From an uncultured Cohaesibacter sp. (GTDB lineage Bacteria > Pseudomonadota > Alphaproteobacteria > Rhizobiales > Cohaesibacteraceae): DNA of 64,000 bases. Location of the stretch: positions 186,001 through 250,000 of the forward strand of contig NZ_OY759857.1 in the NCBI RefSeq assembly GCF_963662805.1. Reading direction: 5' to 3'. Both the position numbers and the translations under genes were made by a program. Below the pieces are notes generated by a model, which worked only from the letters and a program-made list of their open reading frames with translations, did no database searches and was not told the origin of the DNA. Shown one piece after another: positions 8,273 to 16,650 of this stretch. How positions within the stretch are numbered: position 1 is the stretch's first letter; each line of letters opens with the position of its first letter.

Positions 8273-9493
8273 TCACATCACCTCGATTACCTTCTTTGAC
8301 ACCAACTGTTCCAGTTCAGCGGCGTTGAGGCCGAGTTCTTCGGACAGCACCGAAAGTGTGTCTTCGCCCAATCGGGAGGGGGCACGGGCTGGCTCGGGCC
8401 CGACGCCATCGAACAGGATCGGGCTCCTGACGAGTTTCAGCTCTCCCACGTCTTCGTGCGCAATCGTCTCGATGAGTCCATGGCGCATGACATGCTCCTG
8501 CTCGAGCGCTTCGGCGACATCAAGGATCGGCGCGTTGGGGACATCGAACTCTGCAAGGCGCTTGAGCCAGACCTCGGTCGTCTCCTGTTGCGTCCTCTCG
8601 CAAATGATTGCCTCCAAAGCGTCGCGGTGGGCGAGCCGGTTCTCGTAGATCGAGAATCGCTCATCGCCAAGCAGCTCCTCGCGCCCCAGACAGCGGGCAA
8701 AATTCTGCCAGAAACGCTCCGTCAGGCAGGCGACAATGACATAGCCGTCCGACGTGGGAAACGAGCCATAGGGCACAATGCTGGGATGGCGTGTCCCCAC
8801 CGGTTTGGGGGCCTCACCAGAGACGAAGTAGATCTGGGACAGATAGCCAAGCATGGCGATCAGGCTGTCCAGCATGGCGATTTCCACATGTCGTCCATGA
8901 CCGGTCACATTGCGCTCATGCAGGGCCGCCAGCACGCCGAACATAGAGAAGATGCTGCCCGCCATGTCTCCCAGAGGCAGGCTAAGCTTGTTGGGAGCCT
9001 GCCCCGGTTCGCGGTTCATGTGCATGACCCCGGACAGGGCCTGCACGACGATGTCAAAGGCGGGCTTGTTGCTGTGCGGACTGTTCTGGCCAAAGCCGGT
9101 GATTGAGCAATAGATCAGTTTCTCATTCTCGGCTTTCAGGGTCTCATAGTCGAGACCGAGGCGTTCCATGACGCCCGGTCGGAAATTCTCGATCAGGATG
9201 TCGCATCTGGCTGCCAGTTTCTTGGCTATCTCGACACCTTCGGGCGATTTCAGATCGAGACTGACGCTCTGCTTGCTGCGGTTGAGCGCGATATAGTAGT
9301 GACTGAGCCCGTTCTGAAACGGAGGGAAATTGCGCGTTTCATCGCCATTGGCAACCGGTTCCACCTTGATGACATCGGCCCCCAGATCAGCCAGCACCAT
9401 CGAGGCATAGGGCCCCGACAGAATGCGGGAGAAGTCGAGCACCTTGATGCCCTGAAGCGGCCCGCGTCGCGTGGTGTCTTGTGCCTCAGCCAT
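8273..9493 (-). CDS. CaiB/BaiF-type (class III) CoA-transferase
   Basis: A 406-residue family III CoA-transferase, which moves CoA between acyl-CoA and a free carboxylate via an aspartyl-CoA intermediate. The N-terminal GIKVLDFSRILSGPYAS block, the ADLGADVIKVE segment and the LPLGDMAGSIF segment carrying the family's catalytic aspartate (near residue 174) are all visible. It overlaps the thioesterase gene by 8 bp and is third in a minus-strand unit behind an IclR regulator. Its neighbours across the divergent promoter are C5-acid catabolic genes, so it may activate the imported acid as an alternative to the ligase. The specific substrate is an inference. Confidence 0.82.
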   Translation of the reverse strand: MAEAQDTTRRGPLQGIKVLDFSRILSGPYASMVLADLGADVIKVEPVANGDETRNFPPFQNGLSHYYIALNRSKQSVSLDLKSPEGVEIAKKLAARCDILIENFRPGVMERLGLDYETLKAENEKLIYCSITGFGQNSPHSNKPAFDIVVQALSGVMHMNREPGQAPNKLSLPLGDMAGSIFSMFGVLAALHERNVTGHGRHVEIAMLDSLIAMLGYLSQIYFVSGEAPKPVGTRHPSIVPYGSFPTSDGYVIVACLTERFWQNFARCLGREELLGDERFSIYENRLAHRDALEAIICERTQQETTEVWLKRLAEFDVPNAPILDVAEALEQEHVMRHGLIETIAHEDVGELKLVRSPILFDGVGPEPARAPSRLGEDTLSVLSEELGLNAAELEQLVSKKVIEVM

Positions 9494-9917
9494 TGGCGAT
9501 TTCCTTCTTCACGATTTTCATGATGCTGGTGGCGGTGGCAACCAGATCACCTTGCTCGGACAGAAGGTCTGCGTCGACAAAGACGAGGGAGCGGGTCCCA
9601 CGGCGTACATTTGCCTCGCAGGTGAGAAAGTCGCCCGCGTGTGCTGCCTTGATGAAGCGCGTGTCGAGTTGAATGGTGACCAGCGGTTGACGGTCTGCAA
9701 CGGCCCAAGCCTCGTTCGCGAGCACCTGATCGAGCAGTCCGATGATCACGCCACCATGCACAACACCAAGGGTATTCAAATGCCGGGAATCAACCCGCAG
9801 GCCGTATCTGTTGGAGCCATTTTCCCTCTTCTGCCGCAACACGGGCCCGATCGTCTCCATGAAGCCGTCGAACTTGACGGTCTTCCACTCCTCGCTCTCG
9901 CTAACTGATGTGTTCAA
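9486..9917 (-). CDS. PaaI-type hotdog thioesterase
   Basis: This 143-residue hotdog protein resembles PaaI acyl-CoA thioesterases; the core HTLGVVHGGVIIGLLDQ-like helix contains the usual HGG and a following Asp that polarises water. It probably releases CoA from stalled acyl-CoA intermediates of the neighbouring pathway. The start is TTG at 9917, chosen because a strong GGGGAGG lies 6 nt upstream. It overlaps the CoA-transferase gene by 8 bp and lies 24 bp after the IclR gene. Confidence 0.75.
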   Translation of the reverse strand: MNTSVSESEEWKTVKFDGFMETIGPVLRQKRENGSNRYGLRVDSRHLNTLGVVHGGVIIGLLDQVLANEAWAVADRQPLVTIQLDTRFIKAAHAGDFLTCEANVRRGTRSLVFVDADLLSEQGDLVATATSIMKIVKKEIANG

Positions 9918-9941
9918 GTTTTCCTCCCCTTAACTTTGGTC

Positions 9942-10715
9942 TTAAATCTGCAAGTCCTGAATTTCGTCCCTGATGTCCATCATGGCTTGTGCCAGTTCCG
10001 GGATCTGTTCTGATTGCAGACGTTCCGAAATGCCGATGGCGACGAGTGAACGAACCATTTTGCCATTGTTGCTGAAGACGGGCACGGCGACCACCGTCAC
10101 CCCCGAAATATAAACTCCCTGATCGACACCATAGCCCAGCTGTTTGGCTTCCTCGATCTGGGCGAGCCAATCCTCAAAGCGCGGTGGGTGGTCCCAGACC
10201 AACTTGTCGAACTCCTTGCGCAGCCGTGTTTGATCAAGGCCATTGTAGGCGGCGAACAGACGCCCCGTGGCGCTGATCAACGGCGGAAACCGACTGCCGA
10301 AATCGACCTGCAGGCGGAAGGGTATCGTTGATTGGGACAGGGCGATGACCACCATCTGGGCCGGTTCGGCAAGCTGGGTCGCAATGCCGGTCACTCCGAA
10401 TCGATTGGACAGCTCCGACAGGCGGGGTTGGACCAAAGTTGAAAAGGAATTCTTCTGCAATGCCGACCGGGCAAGAGGCAGAATCCCGATGCCGATGGAG
10501 TAGCGCTTGGTGTTGGAATCGAAGTCCACCAGCCCCTCATCCTGCAACACCCTAAGGATATGAAGGCAGGTGCTCGGCACAAGCCCAAGGCTCCTCGCGA
10601 TGGGATTGACCCCTATGGGGTCATTGGATTTTGCCAGCAGCCGAAGGATCGCAAGAGCCCGCGTGACCGCAGGGACCTGACGTTTCGTTTGCTGCTTGGT
10701 TTCCGGCTCAACCAT
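9942..10715 (-). CDS. IclR-family transcriptional regulator
   Basis: A 257-residue regulator with an N-terminal winged helix (about residues 14-75, including NPIARSLGLVPSTCLHILRVL as recognition region) and a C-terminal ligand-binding domain (about 85-255) with the GYGVDQGVYISGV segment typical of IclR effectors pockets. It heads the minus-strand thioesterase/CoA-transferase unit and faces the long catabolic operon starting at 10880. A 16-bp perfect palindrome in the shared promoter is the likely binding site. By family, it would respond to a carboxylic acid or its CoA ester made from the transported substrate. Confidence 0.88.
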   Translation of the reverse strand: MVEPETKQQTKRQVPAVTRALAILRLLAKSNDPIGVNPIARSLGLVPSTCLHILRVLQDEGLVDFDSNTKRYSIGIGILPLARSALQKNSFSTLVQPRLSELSNRFGVTGIATQLAEPAQMVVIALSQSTIPFRLQVDFGSRFPPLISATGRLFAAYNGLDQTRLRKEFDKLVWDHPPRFEDWLAQIEEAKQLGYGVDQGVYISGVTVVAVPVFSNNGKMVRSLVAIGISERLQSEQIPELAQAMMDIRDEIQDLQI

Positions 10716-10753
10716 TCTGGTGTTTCCTCTATCGTCCTGATTTCTTTGATTTT

Positions 10754-10769
10754 ATTGTATATATACAAT
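10754..10769. promoter_or_regulatory. 16-bp perfect palindrome, likely IclR operator
   Basis: ATTGTATATATACAAT is fully self-complementary and sits between the divergent IclR and acyl-CoA ligase genes. Such AT-rich palindromes of about 15 bp are common IclR-family sites. A second inverted repeat, GTATT-N8-AATAC (10779-10796), overlaps the putative -35 of the ligase operon. Confidence 0.6.
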
Positions 10770-10781
10770 GAAAAAAGCGTA

Positions 10782-10811
10782 TTGACAATAGAATACCAAT
10801 CTACCTATCGT
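10782..10811 (+). promoter_or_regulatory. Putative sigma-70 promoter of the catabolic operon
   Basis: TTGACA at 10782-10787 is a consensus -35; with 18 bp spacing TATCGT at 10806-10811 is a plausible -10. It lies next to the palindrome at 10754-10769, so a bound regulator there would sit just upstream of RNA polymerase. Confidence 0.4.
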
Positions 10812-10879
10812 TGTCAACGAATGAGGCAGCAACAAAAGCTAGCCAGACAAAAAACGACAAGGTGGGGAGGCAGCCGGGC

Positions 10880-12457
10880 ATGAGACGCCTGACAGATTAC
10901 ACAAGCTATTCGGACGCTCAGAAGCATTTCTCAAAAGACGCCCTTTGGGATCTGTTCGACGGCAATCGCGAGCGCTTCAACATCACCCATGAATGCATTG
11001 ACCGCTTCGATGATGGGGCTTCGGTTGCCTTGCGGATTGCTCATGCCGATGGCAGCGACGAGATCATCACCTTCGAGGAGCTGGCCAGACGGTCTTCCCA
11101 GATCGCCCATTTCCTGACCGAAAAAGGACTGGCGAAAGGCGACCGCGTTGCGGTGATGATCGAGCCGTCGCTGGCCTTCTACTGCTGTCTTTTCGGAGCC
11201 ATGAAGGCAGGCGCCGTGGCAGTTCCCATGTTCACCCTGTTCGGGCCGGACGGGATCCAGCTGCGGGTCGGAGATTGCAGCCCGGAGATCTTTTTCACCA
11301 ATGCAGAGAAGGAAGCCGATGCAATCGCCGGCGGCGCCAAGAATGTCATCGTTGCCGATCAGGCCTTCCTTGATGGTCTGAATACGCTGCCTATCACCTA
11401 CGATTGGGAGACCTCAGGCGACGACCTTGCGGTGCTGCAATACACGTCGGGCACGACCCGGTTGCTCCCGGCAGCTGTGCATCATTCGCACCGGTCTATC
11501 GTTACCCTGATGGTGGCCGCGCTCTATGGCACTGGCATTCGCCCCGGTGACCGCTTCTTCTGCCCATCGTCCCCGGCATGGGGCCACGGGCTGTGGCACG
11601 GCACGCTGGCCCCGCTGGCCATGGGCGTGTCGACCGGTACCTTCAGCGGGCGTTTTGATCCCGTTCGTCTGCTGAAGGCTTTGCAGGATTTCAAGATCAC
11701 CAACCTGACGGCGGCGGCGACCCACTACCGCATGATGCGCAATTGCGGTGAGGCGGAAAACTTCAACTATAACTTTGAAAAGCTGAGCTTCACCGGCGAA
11801 CCCATCGATTCCGAGACCGCGAGCTATGTCGAACGGGTGTTCGGCACCAAGGTGCGGTCCATGTATGGCACCACGGAAATCGGCGTGATCATCTCCAACT
11901 ATCCCGGCGCAGAAGACCTTGAGGTGCGCGATGGGGCCATGGGCAAGGCGGTGCCCGGCGTCGAAGTCGAGGTGCAACGGGCCGATGGCACGCCGGCTGC
12001 TCCCGGCGAGACCGGCGAGCTGATGGTCAGGAAGCGCGGCGAATGGTTCCCCACCAAGGATCTGGGGCGGGTCGATGAAGATGGTTATTTCTATCACGCT
12101 GGTCGCGCCGATGATGTGATCATCTCGGCTGGCTGGACCATGAGCGCGGTCGAGATCGAGGACGCCATCCTGCGCCACCCGAAGGTGGCCGAGTGTGCCG
12201 CCATCGGCGTACCCGACAGCCTTCGCGGGCAGGTGGTCAAGGCCTTTGTACTGCTCAAGGACAAGGCGAACGAGGGACTGGACGAGGAAATCCAGGAACT
12301 CGTGCGGACCAATCTCAGCCGCCATGAATATCCCAGACAAATCGAATTTGTCACCTCGCTGCCGAAAACCCCGGCGGGCAAGGTGAACCGTAAAATCCTG
12401 CGCGATCAGGAAGCCCAGATAACAAAGACAACGAAGACACTGGAGAACGCGGAGTAG
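10880..12457 (+). CDS. AMP-dependent acyl-CoA ligase
   Basis: This 525-residue adenylate-forming enzyme should activate a carboxylic acid to its CoA thioester through an acyl-AMP. Visible motifs are the P-loop-like YTSGTTRLLP (near residue 191), the YGTTEIGV adenine-site motif, the hinge region DDVIISAGW and the C-terminal catalytic lysine motif PAGKVNRKI. The Arg after TSGTT replaces the usual Gly, a variation I associate with a medium-chain/aryl ligase branch. I prefer ATG 10880, which has GGGGAGG upstream, over a TTG at 10811. It is the first gene of a plus-strand operon that continues through a dehydratase, a TRAP transporter and methylcrotonyl-CoA carboxylase. Confidence 0.85.
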   Translation: MRRLTDYTSYSDAQKHFSKDALWDLFDGNRERFNITHECIDRFDDGASVALRIAHADGSDEIITFEELARRSSQIAHFLTEKGLAKGDRVAVMIEPSLAFYCCLFGAMKAGAVAVPMFTLFGPDGIQLRVGDCSPEIFFTNAEKEADAIAGGAKNVIVADQAFLDGLNTLPITYDWETSGDDLAVLQYTSGTTRLLPAAVHHSHRSIVTLMVAALYGTGIRPGDRFFCPSSPAWGHGLWHGTLAPLAMGVSTGTFSGRFDPVRLLKALQDFKITNLTAAATHYRMMRNCGEAENFNYNFEKLSFTGEPIDSETASYVERVFGTKVRSMYGTTEIGVIISNYPGAEDLEVRDGAMGKAVPGVEVEVQRADGTPAAPGETGELMVRKRGEWFPTKDLGRVDEDGYFYHAGRADDVIISAGWTMSAVEIEDAILRHPKVAECAAIGVPDSLRGQVVKAFVLLKDKANEGLDEEIQELVRTNLSRHEYPRQIEFVTSLPKTPAGKVNRKILRDQEAQITKTTKTLENAE

Positions 12458-12486
12458 TCCGCCCCAATTTGTTCGAGGAGAGAGAC

Positions 12487-13627
12487 ATGAACGAAACTTT
12501 GCATCGGAAGTTTCCGAAGATTACCCCGGAGGGCCTTGATGACCTGCGCAAGCGCATTGGCGTCAAGATCGAGAACACGGTCGAGCCATGGTGCTATGAA
12601 GCGACGCGGGACAACATTCGCCACTATGCCCACGGCATTGGCGATGACAATCCGCTGTGGTGCGACCCGGACTATGCCAAGACCACCAAATATGGCGATG
12701 TGCTGGCCCTGCCGAGCTTCCTGTTCGCCACCAGCCGTATCATTTCCGGCTATGTTGGCGGTCTGCCAGGTGTGCATGCCATGTGGTCAGGGGCCAACTG
12801 GTCCTGGCACAAGCCGATCGTGCGCAATACCGAGTTCCGCACAGAAGCCTATCTGAAGGATCTCATCGAGCACGACACCCCGCTTTGCAGGCAAGGCCGT
12901 GCAGCAGATCTATCATGTCGATTTCTACGACGCTAAGAGCGGCGATTTGTTGGCCGATGCAGACAGCTGGTGCTTCCGCACCGACCGTGATCAGGCACGC
13001 GAGAACGGGACAAAATATACCGAAGCCAAGGAAAAGGGCCGCCGCGTCTACACTCAGGAAGAGCTTGATTCCTACTATAAATATTATGAGCAGGAAACCA
13101 TTCGCGGCGCAGAGACCCGTTACTGGGATGACGTCAACGAAGGCGACGAGTTGCCCATCATGGTCAAGGGACCGATGACGGCGACCGGTTTCATCGCCTA
13201 TGCGCAGGGCTGGGGCGGCCTCTACATCCGGGCCAACAAGCTCGCATGGAAGCTGCAGCAGAAGCACCCGTCTGCGGGCATCAAGAACCGCTTCGGCATT
13301 CCCGACTGCCCAGAGCGCGTTCACTGGGAAGAGGAATTCGCTCTCGAGGTCGGTGCGCCCGGCGCCTATGACTATGGACCGGAAAGAACCTCCTGGCTCA
13401 CCCATCAGGTGACCAACTGGATGGGTGACGATGGCTTCCTGTGTAAGGCCAATTGTCAAGTCCGTCGCCACAACCCGGAAGGCGATATCATCCTTATTCA
13501 TGCTAGTGTTTCGCGCAAGTTTGAGGAAAACGGTCGCTATCTGATTGAAATCCAGCAGCGCGCAGAACAGCAGGACGGCGAATTGTCCGCAATCGGCTCT
13601 GCCGTTGTGGAACTGCCCAAGCGCTAG
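12487..13627 (+). pseudogene. FAS1-like/MaoC-type acyl-CoA dehydratase, split by a frameshift
   Basis: Two overlapping reading frames (12487-12936 and the one ending at 13627) together encode one protein of about 380 residues of the FAS1-like dehydratase/MaoC class. The N-terminal hotdog half has YAHGIGDDNPLWCDPDYA near residue 55; the second half continues with AGKAVQQIYHVDFY and a second hotdog. The frames join at a CCCC run (12878-12881): removing one C gives the expected EHDTRFAGKAV transition. It is therefore either a recent one-base inactivation or a read error. ATG 12487 follows GAGGAGAG. The intact form would hydrate or dehydrate a 3-hydroxyacyl/enoyl-CoA in the surrounding C5-acid pathway. 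Confidence 0.8.
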
Positions 13628-13659
13628 GGGATTTCTGCTTCAACCTTGGGGAGGTTTGG

Positions 13660-14145
13660 TTGGACGCTTTTGGAATGATCCTGAAAAGACTGGAAGACAC
13701 CCTGCATCTTGGAGGGTGCCTGGGTCTCGTCGCGGTTGCGGCCCTGATCAACGCGGACATTCTGCTGCGGTTCTTCTTCAATGAACCGGTGCAGATCCAG
13801 TTCGAGCTCACCGAGCTCTTTCTGATGCCCGCGTTGGCTACCCTGTCCCTGTCTCGCGTTTATCGCGAGGGAGGGCATCTGGCTATCGATTTGATTCCCA
13901 AGAACTTCGCTGGAGATCTGGGGTATGTCATCAAATTCGTTCAGCTGCTTTTGCCAGCCCTGTTCTTTATGGCTGTCACTGTCATGTCCGGCAAATTCGC
14001 CCTTCATGCAATCCTTGAAGGCGAGATTGAATATGGCGTGATCGACTGGTCCCTTGGTTGGGCCTATGCGGTCATTCCGCTTGGATGTGGCGTGCTGACA
14101 TTGAGGCTGGTGCACGACTTTATAGAAAAAATCATCTTGAAATAA
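13660..14145 (+). CDS. TRAP transporter small membrane subunit (DctQ type)
   Basis: A 161-residue protein with four predicted membrane spans, matching the DctQ subunit of tripartite ATP-independent periplasmic transporters, which import organic acids using a sodium gradient. The NEPVQIQFELTELFLMPALA segment is characteristic. The start is TTG at 13660, supported by GGGGAGG 6 nt upstream. The binding protein and large permease follow directly in the same operon. Confidence 0.85.
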   Translation: MDAFGMILKRLEDTLHLGGCLGLVAVAALINADILLRFFFNEPVQIQFELTELFLMPALATLSLSRVYREGGHLAIDLIPKNFAGDLGYVIKFVQLLLPALFFMAVTVMSGKFALHAILEGEIEYGVIDWSLGWAYAVIPLGCGVLTLRLVHDFIEKIILK

Positions 14146-14173
14146 ATGAACAATTTTCTTTGGAGGAGAGAAA

Positions 14174-15178
14174 ATGACTCATACAAGACCAATTGCAGTT
14201 GCGATAGCAACCTGCCTTTCGCTCGGTGTCACAGCCGCCAGTGCCGAAACCCTGCGCCTTGGGGATTTCCAGTCAACGAGCCACATCGTATCGGTCGAGG
14301 GAACGACCAAATGGATGGCCGCCGTCGAGAAAGCCACGAATGGTGCCATCACCTTCCAGCATTTTCCCGCCCAGCAGGCCGCCAAATCCAAGGCCCAGCT
14401 TGATGCGGTAAACAACGGCATTCTTGATGCGGCCCTTCTGGGGGCGATCTATCACGCCGACACCTTGCCGATGAACTCGGTTGTTGGCCTGCCTGGCTTC
14501 TATGGTTCGGCCGCCCAAGGCACCGAGGCCTTGCAGAGCATGCTGGCCGAAGGTCCCCTACGCGATGAACTGCTAGCAGCAGGTGTCACGCCGATTTTCG
14601 GGTTTGTTCTGCCGCCCTATCAGGTGCTCGCCAAGAAGCGTCTCGGCATGCCTGCGGACTGGGAAGCTCTTGACGTCAGAACCTCCGGCTCCACACAGGC
14701 GATGACGGCTCGTGCCGTCGGGGCTGTTGGCATCTCCATCCCCGGACCGGAAGTCTACACCGCGGTTGAGCGCGGGCGGCTTGATGCGGTGCTGTTCCCG
14801 CTCGCATCCGTCCCCGGCTACAAGCTCAATGAGGTTGTCAGCCACATTTCCACCAATGGCTCATTCGGTGGTTACAGCTTCATAATGGTCCTGAAAACAT
14901 CCGTCTTTGAAGGCCTCAGCAAGGATGTTCAGGACGCCATGCTGAAAGCGGGAGCCGAGTCCGCTGCTCATGTGGCCAAGGCTCAGGATGAGTCCGTGAC
15001 CGGCCTGATTGCCCAGTGGAAGTCGGAAGGCATCGACACCTATACCTTCACGGAGGAAGAACAGGAAACCCTGCGCAAGGCCATGGGAGCGGTCAGTACC
15101 GATTGGGTCGAACGGATCAACTCCGACAAGGCCCAAGCCGTTCTGGAAACCTATTCGAAGCTCACCGGCAACGAATAG
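14174..15178 (+). CDS. TRAP transporter periplasmic binding protein (DctP type)
   Basis: This 334-residue protein has a signal peptide ending at ASAE (about residue 24) followed by a DctP-family binding fold. The segment VRTSGSTQAMTARAVGAVGISIPGPEVYTA is the family's ligand-clamping region: the conserved arginine (V-R-T-S-G, near residue 168) usually forms a salt bridge with the substrate carboxylate. It therefore captures an organic acid. Given the downstream genes, a branched C5 acid is a reasonable guess. GGAGGAG precedes the start. Confidence 0.87.
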   Translation: MTHTRPIAVAIATCLSLGVTAASAETLRLGDFQSTSHIVSVEGTTKWMAAVEKATNGAITFQHFPAQQAAKSKAQLDAVNNGILDAALLGAIYHADTLPMNSVVGLPGFYGSAAQGTEALQSMLAEGPLRDELLAAGVTPIFGFVLPPYQVLAKKRLGMPADWEALDVRTSGSTQAMTARAVGAVGISIPGPEVYTAVERGRLDAVLFPLASVPGYKLNEVVSHISTNGSFGGYSFIMVLKTSVFEGLSKDVQDAMLKAGAESAAHVAKAQDESVTGLIAQWKSEGIDTYTFTEEEQETLRKAMGAVSTDWVERINSDKAQAVLETYSKLTGNE

Positions 15179-15251
15179 TCAGTCTCAATCAAGACCAATA
15201 ATCGGGCGGTCGCATCAGACCGCCCTTGATCAGGGAGCCTGCATTCTCTCG

Positions 15252-16541
15252 ATGCTGACTTTTCTTGCCATACTCATTCTGCTTGCCCTGTTGATGGCCT
15301 TTCGCCTGCCGATTGCCTTTGCCATGGGGATCGCCGGGTTCGTGGGCCTGAGCCTGCAACTGGGATATCGTCCGGCGCTTGCCGTGCTGGAGCGGGCTCT
15401 TTATGACAGCTCGTCATCCTTCATTCTGGTGGCCATTCCACTGTTCATCCTGATGGCAGAGTTGCTGACTGCCGGTGATGTGACACGCAGGGCTATTGTT
15501 GCCTGTCAGGCATGGATTGGTCATGCAAAGGGCGGACTCGCCATGGCGACCGTGGCGGCCTCCGTCATTCTGGCCGCGCTGGTTGGCAGCTCGACAGCTT
15601 CCACGGCGGCCATGTCTGCTTCCGCTTTTCCGGAAATGCGCAACCACAATTACTCCAACCGCCTGTCGGCGGCCGTGGTCAGCGTCGGGGGGACGCTTGC
15701 GGTGGTCGTTCCGCCCTCGATTGTTCTTGTGGTTTATGGAGTGCTGACGGAGACATCCATCGGCAAGCTCTTCATTGCCGGGATCATCCCCGGTCTGCTC
15801 ACGGCTGCCGGACTGGCAATCGTCATCAAGATCATTGCCCACACCACCGATCAGGCCCCGAAGGGCGATCCGTTTGATCTCGGCAAGGCGGTGAAGACCA
15901 GCCGCCACATCATTCCGATGACCCTGCTGCTTGTTTCGGTCATCGGGGCTATCTATGGCGGCCTTGCTTCCCCATCCGAAGCTGCAGCTCTCGGCGTAAT
16001 GGGCTCCCTGATCATCGTGCTTTTGCAACGGACCATCACCTTCAGCGCGTTCAATCGCTCGGTCAGCGGCTCGATCCGCGCGACGGTGATGATCGTGACC
16101 ATCGTTGCCTGCTCGGCGATTTTCTCGAACTATCTGGCTTTCACCCGCATCACTCAGGAATTGCTCGAATTTGTCGCGACCACGGAGCTGTCGCGCGAGG
16201 TGATCATGGGCATCATCATCCTGATCCTTTTGGTGATGGGCATGTTCATGGACCAGTTGGCGATCCTGTCGCTGGCCATGCCGCTGGCGTTCCCCATGGC
16301 GATGGCGCTCGACTACAATGCGGTCTGGTTCGGCATAGTGGTGACCAAAACGGTCGAGATCGGACTTCTGACCCCGCCGTTGGGGCTTAATGCCTATGTC
16401 GCGGCAGCCCAGACGGGCGTTCCATTGAAAACGATCTTTCGCGGAATAATGCCCTTTCTGGCAATGGAGATAGTGGTTCTGTTGATCCTTCTCTTCTTTC
16501 CGCAAATCACCCTCTGGCTTCCGGCCCTGATGCTGAACTAA
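15252..16541 (+). CDS. TRAP transporter large membrane subunit (DctM type)
   Basis: A 429-residue permease with about 12 membrane spans that forms the transport channel of the TRAP system. Family landmarks are the GSSTASTAAMS segment near residue 115, SVGGTLAVVVPPSIVLVVYG near residue 140, and the C-terminal LLTPPLGLNAYVAA motif. I chose ATG 15252 because it starts the first hydrophobic helix and gives the family's usual length; a longer in-frame reading starts inside the binding-protein gene. Confidence 0.88.
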   Translation: MLTFLAILILLALLMAFRLPIAFAMGIAGFVGLSLQLGYRPALAVLERALYDSSSSFILVAIPLFILMAELLTAGDVTRRAIVACQAWIGHAKGGLAMATVAASVILAALVGSSTASTAAMSASAFPEMRNHNYSNRLSAAVVSVGGTLAVVVPPSIVLVVYGVLTETSIGKLFIAGIIPGLLTAAGLAIVIKIIAHTTDQAPKGDPFDLGKAVKTSRHIIPMTLLLVSVIGAIYGGLASPSEAAALGVMGSLIIVLLQRTITFSAFNRSVSGSIRATVMIVTIVACSAIFSNYLAFTRITQELLEFVATTELSREVIMGIIILILLVMGMFMDQLAILSLAMPLAFPMAMALDYNAVWFGIVVTKTVEIGLLTPPLGLNAYVAAAQTGVPLKTIFRGIMPFLAMEIVVLLILLFFPQITLWLPALMLN

Positions 16542-16650
16542 GGCACCGGCAAGACGCCAAAAGAGCAAAGAGAACACCACACCTCCAGCTTGCGAAGCGG
16601 AGCGAAAACGCCTCCGGACAGGGAAGGTGCATGAAAATGGAGATGGACAG

